From assembly GCA_963777695.1 (NCBI GenBank), contig CAVZRC010000003.1, positions 2,480,001 to 2,544,000 on the forward strand: DNA of 64,000 nucleotides, in the 5' to 3' direction. This DNA comes from CAVZRC01 sp963777695 (GTDB taxonomy: Bacteria; Planctomycetota; Planctomycetia; Isosphaerales; Isosphaeraceae). The notes beneath the pieces were generated by a model, which was not told where the DNA came from, did not search any database, and was given only the letters and a program-made list of their open reading frames with translations. Both the position numbers and the translations under genes were made by a program. How positions within the stretch are numbered: position 1 is the stretch's first letter; each line of letters opens with the position of its first letter. Shown piece by piece: positions 55,486 through 64,000 of this stretch.

Positions 55486-56606
55486 TGTCATCGGTTGTGA
55501 AGAAGATGTTATCCGAGACCGCCGATCCCGGTCCGACGATCGGCCAGGAGCTCTTCGGCGCCTGTCCGCTGCCGCGCTCGCGGTACGATCACATCGTGCT
55601 CGGCCACGGCAGCGGCGGCTGGTTGACCGCCGACTTGATCCAGCGCCTCTTCGTCCCCGCCTTCGGCAATGAGGTGCTCGCCCGGCTGGAGGACCAGGCG
55701 ACGGTCCGGCTCGCGGGCGTTGAGGGTGTGGATTCGCCGCGAATCGCGTTCACGACCGATTCGTTCGTGGTCCGCCCGATCTTCTTCCCCGGCGGCGACA
55801 TCGGCCGGTTGGCGGTCTGCGGCACGGTGAACGACCTCGCCATGGGCGGGGCCGAGCCGATGTTCCTCTCCGCGGCCTTCATCCTCGAGGAGGGCCTGGC
55901 GCTCTCGGATCTCGAGCGGATCGTCGCCTCGATGCGGGCCGCGTGCGACGAGGCCGGGATCGCGCTGGTCACCGGCGACACCAAGGTCGTCGACCGGGGC
56001 AAGGGTGACCAGGTCTTCATCACGACCTCGGGCATCGGCGTGGTCCCCGAGGGGCGGATGCTCTCCATCGGTGCCGCCCGGCCCGGCGATTGCATCGTCG
56101 TCTCCGGCACGATCGGCGACCACGGAATTGCGATCATGTCGGTGCGCGAGGGGATCGAGTTCGAGACTGTCCTGGAGAGCGACTGTGCCCCGCTCACCGG
56201 GCTGGTTCGCGCCATGCTCTCGTCGTGCCCGGGAATCCGCGCGATGCGGGACCCGACACGAGGGGGCGTGTCGAGCGCCCTGAATGAACTGGCCGTCGCC
56301 TCCGGGGTCGGCGTCCGGCTCGACGCGGCGGCGATCCCCGTCCGTATCGAGGTGCGGGGCGCCTGCGAGATGTTGGGGCTGGATCCCCTGTACGTCGCCA
56401 ACGAAGGGAAGCTCATCGCCGTCGTGCCGCCGGAGGATGCCGGCCGCTTGCTCGAAGCCATGCGCGCGCATCCGCTGGGGCAACGTGCCGCGATCATCGG
56501 TGAGGTCGTCGCCGAGCATCCGGGCATGGTCACCATGCGCTCGGTCGTCGGCGGCGAGCGCGTGGTCAGCATGCTGGCCGGTGAGCAACTGCCGAGGATC
56601 TGTTGA
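55485..56606 (+). CDS. hypE: Hydrogenase maturation protein HypE
   Basis: 373 residues. AIR-synthase-like fold with YDHIVLGHGSGGWLTADLIQ, GTVNDLAMGGAEPMFLSAAF, LVTGDTKVVDRGKGDQVFIT, IVVSGTIGDHGIAIMS and MRDPTRGGVSSALNELA. It ends in the required C-terminal PRIC, whose cysteine receives the carbamoyl group from HypF and is dehydrated to thiocyanate. The open frame extends far upstream within hypD in another phase and is not used. hypA and hypB are not in the window and may lie beyond its end. Confidence 0.96.
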   Translation: MSSVVKKMLSETADPGPTIGQELFGACPLPRSRYDHIVLGHGSGGWLTADLIQRLFVPAFGNEVLARLEDQATVRLAGVEGVDSPRIAFTTDSFVVRPIFFPGGDIGRLAVCGTVNDLAMGGAEPMFLSAAFILEEGLALSDLERIVASMRAACDEAGIALVTGDTKVVDRGKGDQVFITTSGIGVVPEGRMLSIGAARPGDCIVVSGTIGDHGIAIMSVREGIEFETVLESDCAPLTGLVRAMLSSCPGIRAMRDPTRGGVSSALNELAVASGVGVRLDAAAIPVRIEVRGACEMLGLDPLYVANEGKLIAVVPPEDAGRLLEAMRAHPLGQRAAIIGEVVAEHPGMVTMRSVVGGERVVSMLAGEQLPRIC

Positions 56607-56753
56607 TTCGCATGGACGCCGCGGTTGACGGGTCCGGTGGCGGGCCGGAGCCGAAGCCGTATCAGCGTCATTCTCCGTCCCGTCATCTCCCGGAGTCCGA
56701 GACTGAGAGAGGATTCGATCGGCGCATCAAACATCCGGAGAGGAGCCGCAACC

Positions 56754-57839
<1,086 letters not shown>

Positions 57840-57856
57840 GCGAAGGAGGAACGACC

Positions 57857-59653
57857 ATGGCCACCGTGACCGAATCGGACCGACGGACCTCGGGCGATAC
57901 CCGGAACCTGGTCGAGATGTCCTGGGATCCGATCACCCGGATCGTGGGCAGCCTGGGCATCTACACCAAGATCGACTTCGCCAACCGGCAGGTCGCCGAG
58001 TGCTACAGCACCTCGTCGATCTTCCGCGGCTACAGCATCTTCATGAAGGGCAAGGACCCGCGCGACGCCCACTTCATCACCAGCCGGATCTGCGGGATCT
58101 GCGGCGACAACCACGCCACTTGCGCCTGCTACGCCCAGAACATGGCCTTCGGCATCCGGCCGCCCGACATGGGCGAGTGGATCGTCAACCTCGGCGAGGC
58201 CGCAGAGTACATGTTCGACCACAACATCTACCAGGACAACCTGGTCGGCGTCGACTTCTGCGAGCAGATGGTCAAGGAGACGAACCCGAGCGTTTGGGAC
58301 AAGGCCCAGCGCACGCCGGCGCCCCATGCGGCCGATCACCACTACCGGACCATCGGCGACATCATGACGGCCCTGAATCCGTTCACGGGGGACTTCTACC
58401 GTGAGACCCTCCAGATGAGCCGGATGACCCGCGAGATGTTCTGCCTGATGGAAGGCCGGCACGTGCATCCCTCGACGCTGTATCCCGGCGGCGTCGGCAC
58501 CGTGCCGACCCAGCAACTCTTCACCGACTACCTCGTCCGGCTGATGAAGTACGTCGAGTTCATGAAGCGGGTGGTCCCGCTCCACGACGACCTCTTCGAC
58601 TTCTTCTACGAGGCGCTGCCCGGCTACGAGGAGGTGGGGCGTCGTCGCGTCCTGCTCGGCTGCTGGGGCTCGTTCAACGACCCCAAGGTCTGCGATTACA
58701 CGTATCGCAACATGGACGAGTGGGGCAAGGCGATGTACGTCACGCCGGGCGTCATCGTCAACGGCGAGGCGGTGACGAATAGCCTGGTCGATATCAACCT
58801 CGGAATCCGCATCCTTCTCGGGTCGTCGTACTATGATGACTGGGAGGACGGCGAGATGTTCGTCCAGCACGACCCGCTGGGCAACCCGGTCGATCGTCGG
58901 CATCCGTGGAACCAGACGACCACGCCCCGGCCGCAGAAGCGCGATTTCAAGGGCAATTACACCTGGGTGATGTCGCCGCGATGGCTGCACCCCAAGACCG
59001 GCGAGCACCTTGCGCTCGACACCGGCGGCGGGCCGATCGCGCGGCTGTGGGCGACGGCACTCGCGGGGCTGGTGGATGTCGGCTACATCAAGGCGACCGG
59101 GCACAGCGTCAAGATCTACCTGCCCAGGACCGCGACGCTGCCCGAGAAGGAGTTCGAGTGGAAGATCCCCAAGTGGAGCAATGCCCTCGAGCGAGACCGG
59201 GCCCGCACCTACTTCCAGGCCTATGCCGCGGCGTGCGCCCTCTACTTCGCCGAGCAGGCGATGGGCGAGCTGTACGCCGGCCGCACGCGGACCTGGACCG
59301 ATTTCCGCGTGCCGGACGAGGCCATCGGCTGCGGGTTCCACGAGGCAGTCCGCGGCGTCCTGTCGCATCACGTCGTCATCCGCGACGGCAGGATCGCCAA
59401 CTATCATCCCTACCCGCCGACGCCCTGGAACGCCAACCCACGCGACATCTACGGCACGCCTGGCCCTTACGAGGATGCGGTCCAGAATACCCCAATCTTC
59501 GAGGAGAACGGCCCCGACAAGTTCAAGGGCATCGACATCATGCGGGCCGTGCGCAGCTTCGACCCGTGCCTGCCGTGCGGGGTCCACATGTACCTGGGCA
59601 ACGGCAAATTGATCGATGTGCGGCATACGCCCATGTTCGGCGCGGCGAAATGA
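57857..59653 (+). CDS. hhyL: Group 1h-type [NiFe] hydrogenase large subunit
   Basis: 598 residues; holds the NiFe(CN)2CO site. L1 motif ITSRICGICGDNHATCA with Cys79 and Cys82; L2 motif FDPCLPCGVHM with Cys571 and Cys574. MSWDPITRIVGSLGIYTKID starts the fold. Twenty-one residues follow the last histidine of the L2 motif, which a maturation endopeptidase may remove; none is visible in the window. AAGGAGG precedes the ATG at 57857. Upstream in-frame codons overlap hhyS and are not used. With hhyS it should oxidise H2 at low concentrations in air. Confidence 0.95.
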   Translation: MATVTESDRRTSGDTRNLVEMSWDPITRIVGSLGIYTKIDFANRQVAECYSTSSIFRGYSIFMKGKDPRDAHFITSRICGICGDNHATCACYAQNMAFGIRPPDMGEWIVNLGEAAEYMFDHNIYQDNLVGVDFCEQMVKETNPSVWDKAQRTPAPHAADHHYRTIGDIMTALNPFTGDFYRETLQMSRMTREMFCLMEGRHVHPSTLYPGGVGTVPTQQLFTDYLVRLMKYVEFMKRVVPLHDDLFDFFYEALPGYEEVGRRRVLLGCWGSFNDPKVCDYTYRNMDEWGKAMYVTPGVIVNGEAVTNSLVDINLGIRILLGSSYYDDWEDGEMFVQHDPLGNPVDRRHPWNQTTTPRPQKRDFKGNYTWVMSPRWLHPKTGEHLALDTGGGPIARLWATALAGLVDVGYIKATGHSVKIYLPRTATLPEKEFEWKIPKWSNALERDRARTYFQAYAAACALYFAEQAMGELYAGRTRTWTDFRVPDEAIGCGFHEAVRGVLSHHVVIRDGRIANYHPYPPTPWNANPRDIYGTPGPYEDAVQNTPIFEENGPDKFKGIDIMRAVRSFDPCLPCGVHMYLGNGKLIDVRHTPMFGAAK

Positions 59654-59686
59654 GGCCCTCCCCGCAGTCGCAACCGACAGGAGACG

Positions 59687-60245
59687 ATGATGACCGACGC
59701 CCTCGACGCGCGCGAGTTCCAGGCACGGATGCAGCGGCTCGATGACCTGCTCCGCGAGGTGGAGCGCTTCCCCGACCCCAGGGGCGCAGGCCCACACCCG
59801 TGAGATCGTCCAGGCCATCCTCGAGATGCACGGGGCCGGCCTCGAGCGGATGCTGGACCAGCTCGCGGCGGGCGGCGAGCCCGGCGCCGGAATCCTCGAC
59901 GCTTGCGCGCGCGACGAGGTGGTGGCGGGCCTGCTGCTGCTCCACGGCTTGCACCCGATGGACCTGGAGTCGCGCGTGCTCCAGGCCCTGGAGCAGGTTC
60001 GGCCTGCACTGCGTAGCCATGGGGGCAACGTCGAGCTATTGGGCGTGACCGATGGAGTCGTGCGCCTGCGGCTCCTGGGCAGTTGCCACGGCTGCCCGTC
60101 ATCGACCGTGACGATGAAGCAGACGATCGAGGAGGCGATCCTCGCCAAGGCCCCCGACGCGATCGCGATCGAGGTCGAAGGGGTCGCGGAGATCGCGCCA
60201 GTGACAGTTGACGGTAGGACCCTGGTGATGCTCCCGGTCTTGTGA
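59687..60245 (+). pseudogene. NifU C-terminal domain-like protein, frameshifted
   Basis: The first 30 codons, MMTDALDAREFQARMQRLDD and on, break at 59771..59790 (a gaccccaggggc run). The other frame continues AQAHTREIVQAILEMHGAGL and the NifU-like core QVRPALRSHGGNVELLGV, LRLLGSCHGCPSSTVTMKQT with the CHGC cluster ligand pair. About 185 residues when repaired. NifU-like proteins next to group 1h hydrogenases probably supply Fe-S clusters or act as an electron relay. Start after ACAGGAGACG. The Fe-S residues are intact, so it is probably functional in the organism. Confidence 0.8.
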
Positions 60246-60278
60246 TCCACGACCCGAGAACGCAAAGGAGATCCAAAC

Positions 60279-60479
60279 ATGGCCACATTCGACTCGAGAG
60301 CCCAGTTACCCTCGCACACACCGGGCACGCCGAGGGGTGAGGAGATGGTCCGAAAGCTCGGTCGCGAGGAGGGACGCGATGGCCGCCAGGGCGGCCGAAC
60401 GGCGAGGGATGCGACGAGCATCAATCCTGCGGCCCGCAACCCGATCGATCCCAGGATGCCCCATCTGCCGCCGGCCTGA
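60279..60479 (+). CDS. Small hydrogenase-operon protein, unknown function
   Basis: 66 residues with a strong ribosome-binding site (AAAGGAG, eight bases before the ATG). It is hydrophilic and probably extended, with GTPRGEEMVRKLGREEGRDG and ATSINPAARNPIDPRMPHLP. The proline-rich end is typical of a peptide that binds along another protein. Its place between the NifU-like gene and DUF5947 suggests a small subunit or assembly factor. I do not recognise a family. Confidence 0.6.
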   Translation: MATFDSRAQLPSHTPGTPRGEEMVRKLGREEGRDGRQGGRTARDATSINPAARNPIDPRMPHLPPA

Positions 60480-60517
60480 GGCCGGTCAACGGGCGGCGAT
60501 CCGTCGAGGAGTGAACC

Positions 60518-61156
60518 GTGAGCGACGCCTTGAATCGCGAGGAATATGACGGGGGTCGCGAGTTGACCGCCCTGGCCTCTCTGCGCCGGTTCGTGCGGCC
60601 TCGGGCCGTGCGCGAGCGTTGCGAACTGTGCGACGCGCCGCTGGCGGACGATCACTCCCACCTGGTCGAAGTGGCCTCGCGTCGGTTGGCCTGCGCCTGC
60701 GAAGCGTGCGCCATCTTGTTCAGCGGTCAGGGCGCCTTGAAGTACCGTCGCGTGCCCCGGCGCGTCCGGTTCCTCGCCGATTTCCGCATGACGGATGAGC
60801 TGTGGGAGGCCCTGTCGATTCCGATCAACCTGGCATTTTTCATGCAGAGTACGCCCGCGGGGCGTGTGGTCGCCCTGTATCCCAGCCCGGCGGGCGCCAC
60901 CGAATCCCTGGTGACGCTGGAGACCTGGGAGTCGCTGATGGCGGAGAACCCGGTCCTCCGCGAGCTCGAGCCCGATTCCGAGGCGCTGCTGGTGAACCGG
61001 ACGGGAGCCACGCGCGAGTATTACCGGGTCGGCATCGACGAGTGTTACCGGCTGTCCGGCCTCATCCGCATCCACTGGCGCGGACTCTCGGGCGGGTCGG
61101 CGGTCTGGGATGAGATCGGCCGATTCTTCGCCGGATTGAAGGAGCGGTCCCGATGA
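60518..61156 (+). CDS. DUF5947-family hydrogenase-associated protein
   Basis: 212 residues, GTG start six bases after GAGGAG. It has a zinc- or Fe-S-type cysteine set (RCELCDAP near residue 32 and CACEACAIL near 62), then GALKYRRVPRRVRFL, FRMTDELWEALSIPINLAFF, ALYPSPAGATES and GIDECYRLSGLIRIHWRGLS. DUF5947 proteins are encoded with group 1h hydrogenases. The role is unknown, possibly electron transfer or maturation. The stop overlaps the DUF6084 start. Confidence 0.85.
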   Translation: MSDALNREEYDGGRELTALASLRRFVRPRAVRERCELCDAPLADDHSHLVEVASRRLACACEACAILFSGQGALKYRRVPRRVRFLADFRMTDELWEALSIPINLAFFMQSTPAGRVVALYPSPAGATESLVTLETWESLMAENPVLRELEPDSEALLVNRTGATREYYRVGIDECYRLSGLIRIHWRGLSGGSAVWDEIGRFFAGLKERSR

Positions 61157-61827
61157 GGAACGCCATGCTCGACCTGAACTTCCAGGTGGAAGATGCCCGT
61201 CCCGAGCGGTTCGCGGCCGCACCGCTGCTCAACTTCCGGCTGCGCGTCTCCGAGGACGTCGCCGAGGGGATGCGGCCGACCCCGATCCATGCCGTGGCGC
61301 TCCGATGCCAGATCCGCATCGAACCCGCTCGCCGACAGTATGACAGCCAGGAGAAGGGACGGCTCCTCGACCTGTTCGGGACCCCGGAACGTTGGGGGCA
61401 GACGTTGCGACCCATGCTCTGGACCCACGTCAGCGCCGTCGTTCCGTCGTTCTCCGGCGCCGGAGTCGTCAACCTGCCGGTGGCGTGCAGCTACGACTTC
61501 AACCTGGCGGCGGCGAAGTATTTCGCGGCGCTCGATGGAGGCGAGATCCCGCTCTGCTTCCTCTTCAGCGGGACCATCTTCTACGAGGCAGCCGAGGGCG
61601 CCTTGCAGGTGACGCAGATCTCCTGGGAGAAGGAGGCGTACTTCCGCCTGCCGTCGGCGACCTGGCGCGAGCTGATGGACATCTATTATCCCAACACCGC
61701 CCCCCTCTGCTTGCGCCGTGATGTGTTCGATCGGCTGGACCAGTACCGAAGCCATCGAGGCTTGCCGACCTGGGAGCAGGCGATCGAGCGGCTCCTGTCC
61801 GCCGCGGAAGGGATGGGGACGCCATGA
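61153..61827 (+). CDS. DUF6084-family hydrogenase-associated protein
   Basis: 224 residues, starting within the DUF5947 stop (ATGA). Motifs: LNFQVEDARPERFAAAPLLN, HAVALRCQIRIEPARRQYD, TERW-type PERWGQTLRPMLWTHV, VNLPVACSYDFNLAAAKYF and WEKEAYFRLPSATWRELMDI. Family members occur in actinobacterial and other group 1h hydrogenase clusters. No cofactor motif. Function unknown; the translational coupling argues that it acts with DUF5947. Confidence 0.85.
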   Translation: MRNAMLDLNFQVEDARPERFAAAPLLNFRLRVSEDVAEGMRPTPIHAVALRCQIRIEPARRQYDSQEKGRLLDLFGTPERWGQTLRPMLWTHVSAVVPSFSGAGVVNLPVACSYDFNLAAAKYFAALDGGEIPLCFLFSGTIFYEAAEGALQVTQISWEKEAYFRLPSATWRELMDIYYPNTAPLCLRRDVFDRLDQYRSHRGLPTWEQAIERLLSAAEGMGTP

Positions 61828-61880
61828 CTCGCGAGCCCGTGATTCTGTTCGGGGAGAAACCTTTTTCGTGAGGCGACCTG

Positions 61881-62438
61881 ATGAGATCCGTCTATCGGTT
61901 TGATCCCCCTCATAGTCGCTTGACGATCCAGGCCTTCGCCACGGGGTTGCTCTCGGCGTTCGCCCACAGCCCGACCTTCAACGTCGCCGACTTCTCGGGA
62001 TCCCTCAGCTTGGATCCTGGCCGGGTCGCGGACATGTCCTTGGAGTTGATCGTCCGGGCCGACTCGCTACGGCTGGAGGACCGCGTCAGTGATTCCGACC
62101 GCCGTGAGATCGAGGGTCGCATGCGGTCGGAAGTGTTCGACGCATCGAGATACCCCGAGATGATTTTTCGGACCGGTCAGGCCGCAGCCGACTCGATGGG
62201 CCCCGGCCGGTACCAACTCCGGCTTGATGGCGACCTGACTTTGCGCGGCCTCACGCGCCCGCATCGGATGATCGCCGAGCTGATCGTCTTCAAGGACGGA
62301 CTCCGCCTTCGAGGCGAGGACAGTCTCCGCATGTCCGACCACGGGATCAAGCCGGTGACGGCCGTCGGGGGGACGATCCGATTGAAGGACGATGTGAAGG
62401 TCGCGTTCGACATCGGCGCCTTGCCAGAGGGCCAGTGA
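61881..62438 (+). CDS. YceI-family protein
   Basis: 185 residues of the YceI lipocalin-like fold: SVYRFDPPHSRLTIQAFATG, LLSAFAHSPTFNVADFSGSL, SDRREIEGRMRSEVFDASRY, PEMIFRTGQAAADSM and DGDLTLRGLTRPHRMIAEL. Members bind isoprenoid-type lipids, including quinones. In a respiratory hydrogenase operon a quinone-binding role is an attractive inference. No signal peptide, so cytoplasmic, unlike many family members. Confidence 0.87.
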   Translation: MRSVYRFDPPHSRLTIQAFATGLLSAFAHSPTFNVADFSGSLSLDPGRVADMSLELIVRADSLRLEDRVSDSDRREIEGRMRSEVFDASRYPEMIFRTGQAAADSMGPGRYQLRLDGDLTLRGLTRPHRMIAELIVFKDGLRLRGEDSLRMSDHGIKPVTAVGGTIRLKDDVKVAFDIGALPEGQ

Positions 62439-62504
62439 GTGTTCGTGTTTTCTCATCATTGACATACGCAAGATCGACATCGTTTCCGGGAAAGGGGGCC
62501 AAGC

Positions 62505-62717
62505 ATGTTAGGTCTGGAATCCGGTCGGAGCGAATCCGGGTTGCCCGCGACGGCCGACGACTGGACGGGGCGATCCGCCCTCGAGAGGCGGAGGAGTCCG
62601 GCAGGACTCTCCCCGGGCGTGATCATCGCCGGAGTGGCGGTGATCGGCCTGGGATGGCTGGCGTGGTCCTATCTCGGCCCCGACTTGAAGCGATACTTGA
62701 AGATCCATTCGATGTGA
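62505..62717 (+). CDS. DUF6893-like small membrane protein
   Basis: 70 residues with one transmembrane helix (GVIIAGVAVIGLGWLAWSYL) and the tail GPDLKRYLKIHSM. The helix-plus-RYLKI-SM end resembles the small DUF6893 proteins of group 1h hydrogenase clusters. AAAGGGGG precedes the ATG at 62505. It could anchor the soluble hydrogenase to the membrane, as inference. Confidence 0.72.
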   Translation: MLGLESGRSESGLPATADDWTGRSALERRRSPAGLSPGVIIAGVAVIGLGWLAWSYLGPDLKRYLKIHSM

Positions 62718-62767
62718 ATTCACGCCGGCCGATGGATTCCCCGGCCATGCTGCATGGAGCGGTTGTC

Positions 62768-63742
62768 ATGAACGTCGCGCTCGTGGATCAGATCGCCAAC
62801 GCCGTCCTGTACGAGGGCTATCTCCTGTATCCCTATCGTCCGTCCGTGAAGAACCGACAACGATGGACATTCGGAGGCTTATACCCCCGCTCGTACAGCG
62901 AGGCGAGCCAGGGTTCCGATCCCTGGATGTCGCAGACGGAATGCCTCGTCGAGGAGGGAGAGCGTGCATTCCTGAGCGTGCGAGTCCGATTCCTTCAGCT
63001 CCAGACACGCCGGGCCGAGCGGGCTGGGGTCTCGCCGAACGATGGCCAGTCCGACTGGCAGGAGGCCGTCGAACGCGTGATCGACGCGGGCGAGCAGGAG
63101 CTGGCCGCGCTGGTCGCACGGCCGCACTCCTGCGCGTTCCTGTTTCCGCGGCGACGGGAGTGTAAGCCCGACGGCACGAGCCTCGACACGATCGTCCGCG
63201 AACAGGAGCCCATCACCGGCTCTGTGGACGTCTCGGCCGAACGTGTCGAGGAGGGCCTCTCCAAGGTGACCGTCAGGGTCTCCAACACCACACCGATCGA
63301 CTCGGCGAACCCGATCCGTCGCGACGAGGCCCAGTTGCAAGCGATCGTCTCGACGCACGCGATCCTCGGCGTCCGCGGCGGCGCGTTCGTCTCATCGATC
63401 GATCCTCCAGAGGTCTGGCGCGAGGTCGCGGCGGGATGTCGCAATATCGGGGCCTGGCCCGTCCTGGTCGGCGAGCCGGGCGATCGGCACACGATGCTCT
63501 CGGCGCCGATCATCCTCTATGACTATCCTCAGATCGCCCCGGAGAGCCCGGGGGATCTGTTCGACGCTACCGAAATTGACGAGATCCTCACCCTCCGCAT
63601 CCTGACCCTCACCGACGATGAGAAGCGGGCAATGGCGGGCGTCAACGAGCGAGCCCGTGCGCTCCTCGAGCGGACCGAATCGATCGCGCGCGAGCAACTT
63701 ATGGGACTTCATGGGACAATCCGGGGCCTCCGGCCCCTTTGA
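62768..63742 (+). CDS. Conserved hydrogenase-cluster protein, unknown function
   Basis: 324 residues starting at an ATG eight bases after GGAG. It begins NVALVDQIANAVLYEGYLLY and PYRPSVKNRQRWTFGGLYPR, has a beta-rich middle (SKVTVRVSNTTPIDSANPIR, HAILGVRGGAFVSSIDPP) and ends with LTLRILTLTDDEKRAMAGVN. No known cofactor motif and no signal peptide. It stays within the operon spacing (17 bases to the next gene). I recognise the layout as a companion of these hydrogenase clusters but cannot assign a function. The longer open frame from 62435 overlaps DUF6893 in another phase. Confidence 0.7.
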   Translation: MNVALVDQIANAVLYEGYLLYPYRPSVKNRQRWTFGGLYPRSYSEASQGSDPWMSQTECLVEEGERAFLSVRVRFLQLQTRRAERAGVSPNDGQSDWQEAVERVIDAGEQELAALVARPHSCAFLFPRRRECKPDGTSLDTIVREQEPITGSVDVSAERVEEGLSKVTVRVSNTTPIDSANPIRRDEAQLQAIVSTHAILGVRGGAFVSSIDPPEVWREVAAGCRNIGAWPVLVGEPGDRHTMLSAPIILYDYPQIAPESPGDLFDATEIDEILTLRILTLTDDEKRAMAGVNERARALLERTESIAREQLMGLHGTIRGLRPL

Positions 63743-63758
63743 GCGAGCGAGTTTAGCA

Positions 63759-64000
63759 ATGGACCCTTTCGAGCCCTGGGATGATCGGCCGAAGATCGAT
63801 CGCATTCGCGTCGCTGGCGTCGAATACCGGCTGGGCGACCGGGTGAGGATCTGGCCGCTGGGCGACGCCGATATCTTCGACCTGGCGCTGAAGGGGAAGG
63901 ACGCCACGATCGCGGCCATCGAGCAGGATTATGAGGATCGCGTCCACGTGGCCGTCACCGTGGACGATGATCCCGGTCAGGATCTCGGCCTGGAGGGGAA
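63759..64000 (+). CDS. Partial gene at the window end, unknown function
   Basis: Starts MDPFEPWDDRPKIDRIRVAG, then YRLGDRVRIWPLGDADIFDL and ATIAAIEQDYEDRVHVAVTV, and leaves the window in frame. The segment DRVRIWP followed by an aspartate-rich strand looks like a small beta-barrel domain. It continues the hydrogenase operon; further hyp genes (hypA, hypB, the maturation protease) may follow beyond the window. Confidence 0.6.
   Translation, partial: MDPFEPWDDRPKIDRIRVAGVEYRLGDRVRIWPLGDADIFDLALKGKDATIAAIEQDYEDRVHVAVTVDDDPGQDLGLEG

Overview
The window is high-GC DNA from a planctomycete, most likely an Isosphaeraceae/Gemmataceae-type organism. The signs are several ECF sigma factor genes paired with serine/threonine kinase, WD40 or FGE-type genes; a DUF1501 protein next to a haem-c protein; PEP-CTERM proteins; a secreted TPR protein; an N-terminal LESR-type motif; and many short palindromic repeats. 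The taxonomy is inferred from gene content; no rRNA is present.

Layout. 0.1-7.6 kb: a thioredoxin-TPR chaperone, csrA, an LRR protein, an OmpR/histidine-kinase pair whose kinase has an in-frame stop, and a PhcB-like methyltransferase. 7.8-14.5 kb, minus strand: a secreted repeat protein, two PEP-CTERM proteins, an ECF sigma factor and a membrane-anchored WD40 protein. 14.5-28.6 kb: one ancestral operon, an ECF sigma factor followed by a very large kinase-TPR-PDZ-CHAT protein, broken by four mobile elements. These are an IS66-type IS (8-bp TSD), an ISH3-like IS (5-bp TSD) inside the sigma gene, an ISL3-like IS inside the CHAT protein gene, and a 2-kb serine-recombinase element nested in that ISL3 transposase. 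Removing the ISH3-like copy and the nested element restores their reading frames exactly. 28.8-36.4 kb: enolase-superfamily enzyme, cupin, HTTM pair, endonuclease III, haem-c protein, DUF1501 and YqeY. 36.5-42.8 kb: a small LESR-motif protein, then an ECF sigma factor with a giant kinase/STAND-NTPase/formylglycine-generating-enzyme-like protein. 42.9-47.2 kb: a phosphotransferase overlapping a HopA1-LanC fusion, resembling class V lanthipeptide machinery. 47.2-51.3 kb: DUF4166 and saccharopine-dehydrogenase-like pair, ECF sigma factor and small membrane proteins. 51.6-64 kb: hypF-hypC-hypD-hypE followed by a group 1h-type [NiFe] hydrogenase (hhyS, hhyL) and its usual partners (NifU-like, DUF5947, DUF6084, YceI, DUF6893 and others), running off the end of the window. 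This operon would let an aerobic heterotroph oxidise trace atmospheric hydrogen.

Sequence quality. At least 15 genes carry a frameshift or in-frame stop, many at C or G runs. One haem-c gene has two compensating indels on either side of its CXXCH motif. I therefore read most broken frames, apart from the IS insertions, as probable consensus errors. Each is described with its repaired product. No tRNA, rRNA or CRISPR array was recognised.
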